NCBI RefSeq assembly: GCF_024159265.1
Contig: NZ_JAMYWY010000001.1
Location: forward strand, 7,006,001-7,070,000
Length of the DNA: 64,000 bases
Direction of reading: 5' to 3'
DNA from: Paenibacillus sp. 1781tsa1
GTDB taxonomy: Bacteria > Bacillota > Bacilli > Paenibacillales > Paenibacillaceae
Shown here: positions 1 through 8,320 of the stretch, in pieces
Position numbering within the stretch: the first letter of the stretch is position 1
How the letters are laid out: each line of letters opens with the position of its first letter
Position numbers and translations under genes: made by a program
Notes under the pieces: generated by a model
Told to the model about the DNA's origin: nothing
What the model saw: the letters and a program-made list of their open reading frames with translations, nothing else
Database searches by the model: none

Positions 1-567
1 GCGGGGCTCGTTTATTTTTTTATCGGGGGCATTTGGTTTACCCTATATCAATATCAATTGGACCTCTTCCAAGCTAATCCGGCAACGCACGCGTTAAGCT
101 CGGTTCACTTTCATTTTTCATCTGCAATCGTTCCCATTTTTATTGGTGCACTGGGACGCATCATGACGAAGAAAAGCTGGTATCCCTGGGTCGTTGCCAT
201 TGATATCATCGGACCAGTCTTGATTGCTACGGGTATGATTTTCTCCAAGCCAATTGAATACATTGGTGTCGCTTTATTCGCCTGCAATATTGTGGTTTAC
301 ACCGCTTATCTCCTTGCTTACTTGAGGAAAAATGCTTTGGATATTAAGGCAGCCTTCTTCTTAGGCCTTTCTTGCCTAGCCTTTTACACGGTTGTTGTCA
401 TTTCCATCTTCTATCCGTTACTGAAAAATATGTACTCCTTAACCATACTCGATTTTATTCCTATCTATGGATCTCTGCATGCGTTTGGTTTTGTCTTATG
501 TGGACTAATTGGTTGGGTGTTTATGGTAGACTCCATTAAGGAAAAGGCTAACCAATCGGCTTCATAG
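1..567 (+). CDS. YndJ-like membrane protein, 3' part only
   Basis: The reading frame is open from the first base of the window to the stop at 567, so this is the C-terminal part of a gene that begins upstream. An internal TTG at 58 is not convincing as the real start. About 188 residues are visible, with roughly five hydrophobic segments and a His-rich HFHF stretch followed by an Ala-Ile-Val-Pro membrane segment. This pattern resembles the C-terminal half of the Bacillus YndJ family of integral membrane proteins. No biochemical function is established for the family that I can name. The family call is from memory and moderately confident; the membrane topology is read directly. Confidence 0.6.
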   Translation, partial: AGLVYFFIGGIWFTLYQYQLDLFQANPATHALSSVHFHFSSAIVPIFIGALGRIMTKKSWYPWVVAIDIIGPVLIATGMIFSKPIEYIGVALFACNIVVYTAYLLAYLRKNALDIKAAFFLGLSCLAFYTVVVISIFYPLLKNMYSLTILDFIPIYGSLHAFGFVLCGLIGWVFMVDSIKEKANQSAS

Positions 568-590
568 GAGTAGTTTAGTCAGGTTCGTGC

Positions 591-596
591 TATAAT
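591..596 (+). promoter_or_regulatory. Extended -10 promoter for the HEAT-repeat gene
   Basis: TATAAT is preceded by TG plus one base, an extended -10 element, 62 bp upstream of the TTG start at 659. No good -35 hexamer is seen, which extended -10 promoters tolerate. Confidence 0.5.
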
Positions 597-658
597 AGTG
601 ATCACATAAATAACATTCATCATTCTGCCGAGATGGCGATGATTAAGGAGATTGAATT

Positions 659-1111
659 TTGACGAACAACCATGATATTGGAGCAGTGAATGAATTACCG
701 GAGAACTTTGAAGAGCTCAAACGAGCGGCTAATCGGACTTCAAGCTGGAGAGACAGACTGAATGCGGTGAACGAATTGGGAAACTGGGATACAGCCCCTA
801 CCATTAAGTTGCTTCAGCATGTTTTGAAAAATGATCAAGTGTTCCAAGTGCGTGAAGCCGCATATTTCAAGCTGAAGCAGTTGGATGAAGATGTACAAAT
901 GCCTGACAAAAACAAAGGCGAGCTGTTTAAAGGTACTAACAAGATTTTGCTACGAATCAAAAAAAGCCTTCCTGAAGGTCACACATTTGAGGAATTTAAG
1001 GAAAAATTGCAAAAGACACGTCTGGATCTCTATGATACTTACGAGGGCGACAAAGATGCTGAGTTCGACTCATGGCTCCATGGTATTTGGGAGACACTAG
1101 GTAGAAGATAG
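659..1111 (+). CDS. HEAT-repeat domain small protein
   Basis: A 150-residue soluble protein. It starts at TTG with an AAGGAG Shine-Dalgarno at 645-650. Residues about 15-75 form two alpha-helical pairs typical of HEAT repeats (a WRDRLNAVNELG helix, then a VFQVREAAYFKLKQL helix). The C-terminal half is helical and charged and ends in a Trp-rich tail. HEAT repeats act as protein-interaction scaffolds; the partner is unknown. A terminator follows at 1150, so the gene is monocistronic. The domain call is fairly safe, but no specific role can be assigned. Confidence 0.75.
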   Translation: MTNNHDIGAVNELPENFEELKRAANRTSSWRDRLNAVNELGNWDTAPTIKLLQHVLKNDQVFQVREAAYFKLKQLDEDVQMPDKNKGELFKGTNKILLRIKKSLPEGHTFEEFKEKLQKTRLDLYDTYEGDKDAEFDSWLHGIWETLGRR

Positions 1112-1149
1112 CCGCCGTTCACCTCGTATAATAGCTAAGTACGTACAAA

Positions 1150-1181
1150 GCCACTCCATCAATGGAGTGGCTTCTTTATTT
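1150..1181 (+). terminator. Intrinsic terminator of the HEAT gene
   Basis: Perfect 9-bp stem GCCACTCCA/TGGAGTGGC with a TCAA loop (1150-1171), followed by a T-rich tract on the plus strand. Confidence 0.85.
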
Positions 1182-1251
1182 CTTCAGCGTCACCTCCATC
1201 AGATATGGGTTATTTTTTCTCTAAAAGTCACCACTGTCAAACTGCTCTGAC

Positions 1252-1297
1252 AAAAAAACGCCCCGTATACTGATTCTTAAAATCAGTAAACAAAGCG
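1252..1297 (-). terminator. Terminator after the aldehyde dehydrogenase gene
   Basis: On the minus strand, a TACTGATT/AATCAGTA stem extended by CGC/GCG pairs is followed by seven T residues (A run at 1252-1258). It sits just downstream of the minus-strand gene ending at 1334. Confidence 0.7.
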
Positions 1298-1333
1298 CAA
1301 AATTAGAGCCTTTTTGAATAACTTCTATACGAT

Positions 1334-2824
1334 TTATTCTGGGATATACGGAAGATCCAGTGTCTTCGGAACGTTGATGACATGCTTTTCGGTATAGGTG
1401 CGGATCCCTTCCGCGCCGTATTCACGACCAATACCCGATTGCTTAAAGCCACCGAAAGGGAAACGAACGTCGAGCCCCTGCACAGCAGCGGTATTGATCA
1501 TGGTCGTTCCAGCTTCGAGTTGACGTGCGACCGAGATGGCATCTTCTTCTTTGCCCCACACCGAACTCGTCAATCCATATATGCTCTCATTGTGTAGATG
1601 AATAACCTGCTCTTCATCGTCAAATGGCAGAATCGGAACCGTTGGACCAAACTGTTCCTCCACGACAATCGGATCATGAACATCGCAACCCAAAACAAGC
1701 GTTGGTTGTAAGAAGTAACCTTGATCAAATAGCTTCTGATCCAGAATTTGGCCGAGAGGGATGACCTTAGCCCCGCGCTTTTGCGCATCTTCAACCAAAC
1801 CAAGCACGACATTCTTCTGCTTCAGGTTATTAACCGGACCTATCGTCGTATTTGAATCAAATGGGTCACCAATTCGAATCCAACGATTTGCCGCCTCTAT
1901 ATATTTTTCCACAAACTCATCATAAATAGAACGGTGTACATACACACGTTTGGCGATCATACAGATCTGTCCTGTTGTTAAGAAATTAGAAATGACAATC
2001 CGGCGCATTGCTCGTTCATCATGAATATCAAAGCTTTCCAAGAAGATCGCCGCATCATTACCACCAAGCTCAAGCGTCATATCCTTAATCGTTTCCGAAG
2101 CTGCTTTGATAATATGCTTAGCTGTTTCCGTTCCACCTGTAAAGGCGATCTTTGTCACATGGGGATTCGTGGTCAGTTCAACGCCCACATCCGCATCACC
2201 ATGAACGACATTGATTACCCCAGCCGGGAACTCACTAGCGATAATCTCTGCCACCTTCGCTGCCGCCAGTGGCGCAAATGGGCTTGGTTTAAGCACAATC
2301 GTGTTGCCCGCAAGTAAGGCAGGAGCAATCTTAATCGTAGACAAAGCAATGGGATAGTTCCATGGGCTAATCGCTGCCACCACACCCATTGGATCATAGG
2401 AAAGAATCGTTTTACCATTCTCATGCTCTTTGATCTCTTCCTGTAGAGCCGATTTGGCTTCATTACAAGCAAACTCCATCCACATTAACGAAACATAAAT
2501 TTCACCGTGTGCATCATACAGCGGCTTGCCATGCTCTCTAGACAGCAAATGCACAATTTCATTCTCAGCAGCTCTAATCTTTTCAATCGCCTTGCGCATC
2601 ATCATAATGCGTTCATCAATGGAGGTCTTCTTCCATGTTTTAAAAGCTCCTGCCGCCGCTTCAATCGCTTCAACCGCTTGTTCTTTTGTAGTGACAGGGA
2701 AATAGCCTACGATCTCCGTTGGTTTGGACGGATTCTCTTTTGCTACCTGCGAAAGGGATTTTACATTCTGACCATTAATGAACGCTTCAACGATAACTGT
2801 CTCTTGGTCTGCTTGGATCGTCAC
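1334..2824 (-). CDS. NAD(P)-dependent aldehyde dehydrogenase
   Basis: 496 residues, the full length of the ALDH superfamily. It oxidises an aldehyde to the acid with NAD(P)+. Visible signatures are the cofactor-binding region with the SPWNYP motif and a downstream KPSP, the general-base Glu in LELGGND, and the catalytic Cys in TGQICM. Sequence style is closest to succinate-semialdehyde or betaine/benzaldehyde dehydrogenases, but the substrate cannot be fixed from sequence. Start is GTG at 2822-2824 with a strong GGAGGGG site. It lies 28 bp downstream of the MetE-like gene, so the two are probably co-transcribed. Confidence 0.9.
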   Translation of the reverse strand: MTIQADQETVIVEAFINGQNVKSLSQVAKENPSKPTEIVGYFPVTTKEQAVEAIEAAAGAFKTWKKTSIDERIMMMRKAIEKIRAAENEIVHLLSREHGKPLYDAHGEIYVSLMWMEFACNEAKSALQEEIKEHENGKTILSYDPMGVVAAISPWNYPIALSTIKIAPALLAGNTIVLKPSPFAPLAAAKVAEIIASEFPAGVINVVHGDADVGVELTTNPHVTKIAFTGGTETAKHIIKAASETIKDMTLELGGNDAAIFLESFDIHDERAMRRIVISNFLTTGQICMIAKRVYVHRSIYDEFVEKYIEAANRWIRIGDPFDSNTTIGPVNNLKQKNVVLGLVEDAQKRGAKVIPLGQILDQKLFDQGYFLQPTLVLGCDVHDPIVVEEQFGPTVPILPFDDEEQVIHLHNESIYGLTSSVWGKEEDAISVARQLEAGTTMINTAAVQGLDVRFPFGGFKQSGIGREYGAEGIRTYTEKHVINVPKTLDLPYIPE

Positions 2825-2852
2825 TTTAGATCCCCTCCGTTATTTAGATGGA

Positions 2853-3938
2853 TTATTTCCAAACTTCTTCTGCAATTTCCTTCACATAACGAAGTTTACG
2901 CCATTGTTGTTCTTCCGTTAAAATGTTGCCTTCTTCTGTAGACGAAAAGCCGCATTGTGGGCTCAAACAAAGTTGCTCAAGTGGTACATAGGTTGCCGCC
3001 TCTGCAATCCGAGCTTTAATCTGTTCTTTATCCTCTAACTCGCCTGTCTTCGAAGTAAGTAAACCAAGCACGATTTTCAAATCTGTTCGATTCACATATT
3101 GTAAAGGCTCGAAGCCACCTGAGCGCTCATCATCAAATTCCAGGAATAATCCATCTACGTTTAAGCCACCAAAGATAACTTCAGAAGCGTACTCGTAACC
3201 ACCCGTTGAGAAATAATTTGATTTATAGTTACCACGACAAATATGCATCGTCACAACTAAATCCGCCGGTTTATGAGCCAAAGTTTCGTTAATCATTCGC
3301 TGCATCGTTTTCAACTCTTCTGCCGGTTCCAGACCTTTGGCACGCAGCTTATCGTGACCAGCTTCTGAGAACAGGTCTGCCCAAGCGGTATCATCTAATT
3401 GCAGGTATCGACATCCCGCATCATAAAAAGCTTGAATGGCTTTTTGATACGCCGCAATCGTATCCTGAAGGAATTGCTCTCGGTCCGTATAGATATTGGC
3501 TTCATTTTCCAATCGATATAGAAGCATGTTGGGACTTGGAATGGTCTGTTTCGCTACTGCGTCACCTGCATGCTTTTTCAAAAACTCAAAATCCTCAACA
3601 AAGGGATGACTCGAGAAATCTACTTTACCAACAACACGAATTCCACCCTTGCGAGTTTGCATATTATGGAATTGAGGTCCATCAATTTCCTCATATAGTT
3701 CTACGCCATCCAAGCCGCCCAGAAAATCAAAATGCCACCAGCTTCTGCGGAATTCACCGTCCGTAACTGCCAATACGCCATTTTCCTTTTGCTTTTCAAC
3801 AATTCGAATAATCTCTTGATCTTCCACAGCTCTTAATTCTTCATATGTGATGTTGCCTGATTTATATTGTTCACGTGCCTGGCTTAAGTTTGCAGGGCGT
3901 AGAAAGCTGCCTACATGATCATTACGAAAAGGTATCAT
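2853..3938 (-). CDS. MetE C-domain-like methyltransferase (YxjG/YxjH family)
   Basis: 361 residues, matching the short cobalamin-independent methionine synthase homologues of Bacilli (YxjG/YxjH), which keep only the C-terminal catalytic barrel of MetE. The zinc ligands are visible as His-x-Cys in TMHICRGN and the late Cys in LSPQCGF; the N-terminal DHVGSFLRP motif is typical. Such proteins transfer methyl groups to thiols such as homocysteine; the in vivo donor is uncertain. It is first of a two-gene unit with the downstream aldehyde dehydrogenase. No S-box or T-box leader is visible in the roughly 270 bp upstream, unlike B. subtilis yxjG. An extended -10 (TG-C-TATACT) lies about 45 bp upstream. 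Confidence 0.85.
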   Translation of the reverse strand: MIPFRNDHVGSFLRPANLSQAREQYKSGNITYEELRAVEDQEIIRIVEKQKENGVLAVTDGEFRRSWWHFDFLGGLDGVELYEEIDGPQFHNMQTRKGGIRVVGKVDFSSHPFVEDFEFLKKHAGDAVAKQTIPSPNMLLYRLENEANIYTDREQFLQDTIAAYQKAIQAFYDAGCRYLQLDDTAWADLFSEAGHDKLRAKGLEPAEELKTMQRMINETLAHKPADLVVTMHICRGNYKSNYFSTGGYEYASEVIFGGLNVDGLFLEFDDERSGGFEPLQYVNRTDLKIVLGLLTSKTGELEDKEQIKARIAEAATYVPLEQLCLSPQCGFSSTEEGNILTEEQQWRKLRYVKEIAEEVWK

Positions 3939-4162
3939 AAGTATTTCTCCTTCTAACTTTTTATTCTAATGAGTATAGCATGGTCAAAAGGAATGCCTGT
4001 TATATGAAAAAAACATGGCTGGTTATAGCTTTTAACAATATCTAAAGTTTCGAAAAACAAAAAAACCACAACCTCATAGGGTAATGATGTGGCTTACCTT
4101 ATATCAGTAACCTTTAGCCCGACACCTGAATTCCTATCTCTCCCAATACATTTATTTTCTAG

Positions 4163-4168
4163 TATAAT
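4163..4168 (+). promoter_or_regulatory. Putative -10 (TATAAT) for the GH120 gene
   Basis: TATAAT occurs 43 bp upstream of the start codon at 4211. There is no convincing -35 at 16-18 bp, so an activator or carbohydrate-responsive control is possible. Confidence 0.4.
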
Positions 4169-4210
4169 AACGAGATACAACAAACATTTTTAAATAGAAG
4201 GAGAGTTGAT

Positions 4211-6235
4211 ATGGAATATCATGTATCTAACCATGGGAATGATCAAGGAACAGGAACAGCAGATCAACCCCTGCGTACCATATCACGCGCTGCGGCTCAT
4301 GCCATGGCTGGTGATACCGTTATTGTTCATGCGGGAGTTTACAGGGAATGGGTTAACCCTTCTAATGGGGGAACAGCGGAGCATAGAATCGTATATCGAT
4401 CCGCGGGAGACGGGGAAGTCGTAATAACAGGAGCTGAGCGGATTACCAACTGGAAGTCTGAAGGAGACCATGTTTGGAGCACAGAAGTGCTCAATTCCAT
4501 CTTTTCCGTCCGTAATCCCTTTGAGGTGGAGCTCAGTGGAGACTGGTTGTTTGACGGACACTTCCCAATTCATCTCGGTGATGTCTATTTGGATGGCAAA
4601 TCATTATATGAATGCGATAGTATTGAAAGCGTTAACAACCCTGAGGTTTGGCCCGAAGCCAAGTATCCCAAGGATTCACTGTTAAAATGGTATGCCGAGG
4701 TTGGTTCTACGACAACCAAAATCTGGGCCAATTTTGGCGGAAAAGATCCTCGTAAGGAAAATGTAGAAATTAATGTACGTCCTTATTGCTTCTGGCCTGA
4801 AAAACCAGGTCTGGACTACATTACCGTAAGCGGTTTCACTCTTCGTCAAGCTTCCCCCCAATGGGCACCACCTACGGACTATCAGGAAGGTTTAATTGGT
4901 CCTCACTGGAGCAAGGGCTGGATTATTGAAAACAATATCATCAGTGAATCCAAATGCGTTGGTATTAGCCTGGGTACCGAAATCGGTACAGGGCACACCA
5001 AGTCTTTGGAGAAGCATAGTAAAGGTGGTACTCAACGCGAGCAGGAAGTTATTTTACAAGCATTACGCTCCGGCTGGCATAAAGATAACATCGGCAGTCA
5101 CACAGTTCGAGGTAATGTGATTCATGATTGTGAACAGGCAGGTATTGTGGGTCATATGGGAGCAGCCTTCAGCCACATTTATCAGAACCGTATTTATAAT
5201 ATTCACCACAAACGACTCAGACACGGTGCCGAAGTAGCGGGAATTAAACTGCATGCTTCACTGGATACTCAAATTAGCGAAAATATAATGTATAGCTGTT
5301 ACCGTGCGCTTTGGCTGGACTGGCAAGCACAGGGTACTCGCATCAGCCGTAATGTATTTTTTGACAATCTTTCGGAAGACCTCTTCGTTGAGGTTTGCCA
5401 TGGTCCGTATATGGTTGATCATAATCTATTTCTCTCCCCGATGAATTTCAGAAATATGGCCCAGGGCGGAGCCTTTGCTCATAATTTATTTGCAGGCCGA
5501 TTTGTCGTTCGTTCCGAGATTACCCGTATCACGCCATATCACTTCCCTCACGAGACAGCCATGGCCGGATACTCCAATATCACGGGAGGCGATGACAGGT
5601 ATTACAACAATATCTTCTTGGGTGATAACGATGCGAATAAAGAACCTGTTCCTATTACCTTCTTTGAGCATCTTCCCCTTAAATCAAGGGATGAAGTTGG
5701 AGAGGACGGGAAGACGGTCATGGACGGGGTTCCGGACAATTCCATATGTTATCTGCATGCTGTGGGACTGGGCGGCTACGATCAACATCCTAATGTGAAA
5801 GATAAGAAATGGTGGGAATATACCAAAGAGGAGCTTCTTGAGCTTGGCGATGCGGCGAAGGATTTCTTTATAGGCAATGCCGTTCTTCCGGTGGCTATGG
5901 GTGGCAATGTATTTCTTAACGATGCGGTTCCAAGTACTCATGAATCCGATGCAAAGATATATACTCAGAAGGATATAATCGTTGAGATTGATCCTGCAGT
6001 AGGTAAGGTGCACATTCAGATCCATGATCCCGAATTGCTTCGGGGTACCTCTGAAATGTTAGTTACCACGGATCTGCTTGGAAAGACTTATCACGCCAAC
6101 ATGAAATTTGAGGAGCCGGACAGCAGTCCATATCATTTTGACTCCGATTTCTTCGGAACAAAGAGACCCGATGCAGATGTTACACCTGGTCCCTTCGAGT
6201 TAATCAGAAATAGTAGTGTTGAGTTTGAGATTTAG
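4211..6235 (+). CDS. GH120-type beta-xylosidase (right-handed beta-helix)
   Basis: 674 residues with no signal peptide, so it is likely intracellular and acts on imported xylo-oligosaccharides. It opens with MEYHVSNHGND and a VYREWV motif, then many short Asn-rich beta-helix coils (ENNIIS, RGNVIHD, YQNRIYN, SENIMY, SRNVFF). This matches Thermoanaerobacterium XylC, the founding GH120 beta-xylosidase, as I remember it. Candidate catalytic acids are Asp370 in LWLDWQ and Glu394 in DLFVEV, which appear to correspond to the XylC nucleophile and acid/base. ATG with AAGGAGAG just upstream fixes the start. No sugar transporter is adjacent. The fold is certain; the substrate is inferred from family resemblance. 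Confidence 0.75.
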   Translation: MEYHVSNHGNDQGTGTADQPLRTISRAAAHAMAGDTVIVHAGVYREWVNPSNGGTAEHRIVYRSAGDGEVVITGAERITNWKSEGDHVWSTEVLNSIFSVRNPFEVELSGDWLFDGHFPIHLGDVYLDGKSLYECDSIESVNNPEVWPEAKYPKDSLLKWYAEVGSTTTKIWANFGGKDPRKENVEINVRPYCFWPEKPGLDYITVSGFTLRQASPQWAPPTDYQEGLIGPHWSKGWIIENNIISESKCVGISLGTEIGTGHTKSLEKHSKGGTQREQEVILQALRSGWHKDNIGSHTVRGNVIHDCEQAGIVGHMGAAFSHIYQNRIYNIHHKRLRHGAEVAGIKLHASLDTQISENIMYSCYRALWLDWQAQGTRISRNVFFDNLSEDLFVEVCHGPYMVDHNLFLSPMNFRNMAQGGAFAHNLFAGRFVVRSEITRITPYHFPHETAMAGYSNITGGDDRYYNNIFLGDNDANKEPVPITFFEHLPLKSRDEVGEDGKTVMDGVPDNSICYLHAVGLGGYDQHPNVKDKKWWEYTKEELLELGDAAKDFFIGNAVLPVAMGGNVFLNDAVPSTHESDAKIYTQKDIIVEIDPAVGKVHIQIHDPELLRGTSEMLVTTDLLGKTYHANMKFEEPDSSPYHFDSDFFGTKRPDADVTPGPFELIRNSSVEFEI

Positions 6236-6542
6236 TTTATTATTGAGGGTCCTGTCATTTCAGGTGATTGAATATTTTTGGGTAAATCCGCTATTCCGCT
6301 GTTACTTGTGGCACGGTTTAGCTTAACGGGGTGGTTATGTATGGCTGAGTACAAAGATAACAGGAATTTTAACTTTCTATTACAACACCTAGAATATCAT
6401 AACACCTACAAAAAGACGTTCAATAATGAGGAAGAAAAAAGGAAGAAACTCATTCATTTTATAATTGATCGTCCCGGCCGCGTCGCAGGGAATCCCCCCG
6501 CTGCTCAGGGTACGATTACTTTTCTCGGGAGGGCGATGGTCG
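6236..6542. other. Gap: left flank and left end of the rlmH-associated segment
   Basis: 307 bp. The direct repeat copy at 6302-6318 lies here. From about 6341 to 6470 the DNA is A+T-rich and could encode some 44 residues (MAEYKDNRN onwards), preceded by a weak GGGGTGG site. That frame then runs on, out of phase, through the G+C-rich gene, so it is probably a broken fragment. A sharp composition change at about 6470 marks a probable recombination junction. Confidence 0.5.
6302..6318. repeat. Distal att-like direct repeat
   Basis: TTACTTGTGGCACGGTT matches the rlmH terminus at 10621-10637 in 16 of 17 positions, with a C for T at position 11. It is not part of any rlmH gene here, as expected for the distal junction of an element inserted at rlmH. 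Confidence 0.65.
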
Positions 6543-7418
6543 ATGAGGGATGCTGCGGAGGGTCAGCAAGAGCACATTGTGATGCTGCCATTGTTCTCCA
6601 CGACGGACAGGAACGGACGGATGACTACGCTTCAGCCGGGACGACTCATAGGACGTGTGGCTCCACTGCTGCCGTGGTTGCTCACATCCGCTGTACTGTG
6701 GGCACTAACAGGCTCCGTGCCGTTCGGCGCCCTGCTCGGCCTAGCACCTACACCGGCGATTAGCATATTCCTCAGTCATCCAGTCACTGTGAGCGTCGCC
6801 GTGGTGCTGCTCTTCCTCTCGATCGGTGTGACAAGCCGATTGTACTCAAGTGCAGTCGATCAGTTTGGACAGATCAGGATAGCTGGTCTGTTCGGGTCGC
6901 TAGGAGTCACAGGAGGACTCACCGTAATCGCGGGAGCCCTCCTGCAATGGACGCTAACAAGCAATCCATCGCGCCCCTTCGATCTCAAGGCAATAGCGAC
7001 GTCGCCGACGATCCCAAAAGAGGTCGGCGCCGTCGTCGGAGCTGCCTTCGCTCTCTGGGCCGCCATCGCACTCCTGCGGTTGCCCGGCTCTATAACTCAC
7101 GCCCGGCGGCGTCAGGCGGACATCGAGCGACTCCGCGTGGAGGGTTCGTCATATACCGGGACGTTGACCGCCGTGAATTTTACTAACAGTTGGCTCTTTA
7201 ATTTTCCGATGTTCACGGTTGAGGTAAATTATATCGTTGACGGTGCTCCTCGTGTCGTCTCAGCACACATGCGCACCAGCGAGGACCGCGTTCCCGTCGT
7301 CGGGTCGCGAATGATTGTGCTGACCGATGAACTCGGAACCACCCATGTAGGGCTGGATCTGGCGAGTGGAGCGGCATTTGAGCCGGACGTGGGTAAGTAC
7401 GCCCCGTCGGACGGTTGA
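6543..7418 (+). CDS. G+C-rich membrane protein of actinobacterial character
   Basis: 291 residues from the ATG at 6543, which has a GGGAGGG site 9 bp upstream; the frame is open further upstream to 6465. Four hydrophobic segments occur at roughly residues 40-60, 75-95, 115-140 and 170-190, followed by a charged linker (HARRRQADIERL) and a soluble C-terminal beta-rich domain of about 85 residues. I do not recognise a named family. The third codon positions are overwhelmingly G or C, strongly unlike every neighbour. The protein resembles small membrane proteins of Microbacteriaceae-type actinobacteria, which suggests transfer from a high-G+C donor. Function unknown. Confidence 0.55.
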   Translation: MRDAAEGQQEHIVMLPLFSTTDRNGRMTTLQPGRLIGRVAPLLPWLLTSAVLWALTGSVPFGALLGLAPTPAISIFLSHPVTVSVAVVLLFLSIGVTSRLYSSAVDQFGQIRIAGLFGSLGVTGGLTVIAGALLQWTLTSNPSRPFDLKAIATSPTIPKEVGAVVGAAFALWAAIALLRLPGSITHARRRQADIERLRVEGSSYTGTLTAVNFTNSWLFNFPMFTVEVNYIVDGAPRVVSAHMRTSEDRVPVVGSRMIVLTDELGTTHVGLDLASGAAFEPDVGKYAPSDG

Positions 7419-7450
7419 TTTTGAGGCCCTTGTGGTAACATGGTTAATTG

Positions 7451-7483
7451 TACAGAAGGAGCGCATTTAGCGTTCCTTCTGTA
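7451..7483. terminator. Long hairpin between convergent genes
   Basis: 14-bp stem TACAGAAGGAGCGC paired with GCGTTCCTTCTGTA (one G-T pair), with an ATTTA loop. It sits between the convergent genes ending at 7418 (+) and 7499 (-). It lacks a clear T tract on either side, so bidirectional termination is only a suggestion. Confidence 0.45.
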
Positions 7484-7498
7484 GCTGGCAGTTGTAAA

Positions 7499-8125
7499 TC
7501 ATTGCCGCTGCCGCAACCTCATTCTGGAAATCACGGCTTCTATGACGAGCAGATTAGGAATCCAACAAACCCAAGCGACAACCCGAAACGCCGCCTCGAA
7601 ATCGCCAAGCAGAAGATTCAGCGGCGCTAACCAGATTCGAAGCGTGACCGCTGCAAAAGTAAGCGCATAACTGCGAAGCATCCATGCTTTATGAGCTTGG
7701 ATGTCTTTCGCCATAATTTTTCTCGTTGCAATAAGCGTCGTCGCAACCCACAATACATCGAGCGACATGAACCCAAGCCCGGCAATCCAACCTCCCGTGG
7801 CAAAAAGGGATAAATAAACACTCACGATCCCACTAACTGTAATCGAAAGAACATATCCATACCCCAGTAGGCGATGCCAACGTTTCCTATCATTCGTTGG
7901 CTTCATAAATAGTTGAAAGGGTCCTATGATCAAGGCAAATATCGCGGTAACAATATGGATGTATAGTACATATAACCATGGTTTGAGTTCAAAATTCGGC
8001 TTTTGCAATTTGAAAGAGACAAGTCCTGCATCACTAGCTTTAAGCACGCCATACTGAACAATTGCGTATCCGGCAATCGAAAATGCAAGAATGAGAACGA
8101 GTGCCCGAATCATCTTATTTCCCAT
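7499..8125 (-). CDS. DUF2306 integral membrane protein
   Basis: 208 residues from the ATG at 8125. An upstream in-frame ATG at 8152 is rejected because the GGAGGAGG ribosome site overlaps its coding region and sits correctly for 8125. Six or so hydrophobic helices include motifs typical of DUF2306, such as a YIHIVTAIFALIIGPFQL helix, the KRWHRLLGYGYV segment, and HKAWMLRSYALTFAAVTLR. The His residues in these segments suggest heme or quinone contacts, but no function is established for the family. It is preceded by a dyad promoter at 8170-8198 and belongs to the accessory segment. Confidence 0.8.
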   Translation of the reverse strand: MGNKMIRALVLILAFSIAGYAIVQYGVLKASDAGLVSFKLQKPNFELKPWLYVLYIHIVTAIFALIIGPFQLFMKPTNDRKRWHRLLGYGYVLSITVSGIVSVYLSLFATGGWIAGLGFMSLDVLWVATTLIATRKIMAKDIQAHKAWMLRSYALTFAAVTLRIWLAPLNLLLGDFEAAFRVVAWVCWIPNLLVIEAVISRMRLRQRQ

Positions 8126-8169
8126 TAGAATTATCCTCCTCCGTTGATGCACCGTGAAGCTGTTGTCCC

Positions 8170-8198
8170 TTTAAACCCTATAGTGGCTATAGAGTCAA
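8170..8198 (-). promoter_or_regulatory. Promoter with spacer dyad, MerR-type layout
   Basis: Read on the minus strand: TTGACT (8193-8198), a 17-bp spacer, then TTTAAA (8170-8175). The spacer is occupied by an imperfect 9-3-9 inverted repeat (8175-8195, core CTATAG/CTATAG). A dyad between -35 and -10 is how MerR-family activators work, often with a 19-bp spacer. No MerR gene is in the window. It lies 45 bp upstream of the DUF2306 gene. Confidence 0.5.
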
Positions 8199-8320
8199 TA
8201 CCGATCTTCTCGATTAAGGCATCGGCCAGAAAGGGACATACAAATTCAACGCTTGTCGTGGTCAAGTTTCCTGCCGTACTTTTGGTGCAAACGGATCTTC
8301 GCGTCCTCCCAGCTTTACAG

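Noticed and set aside
3939..4200. Possible SAM riboswitch upstream of the MetE-like gene
   Set aside because: The region is too short and lacks S-box core motifs or a terminator hairpin.
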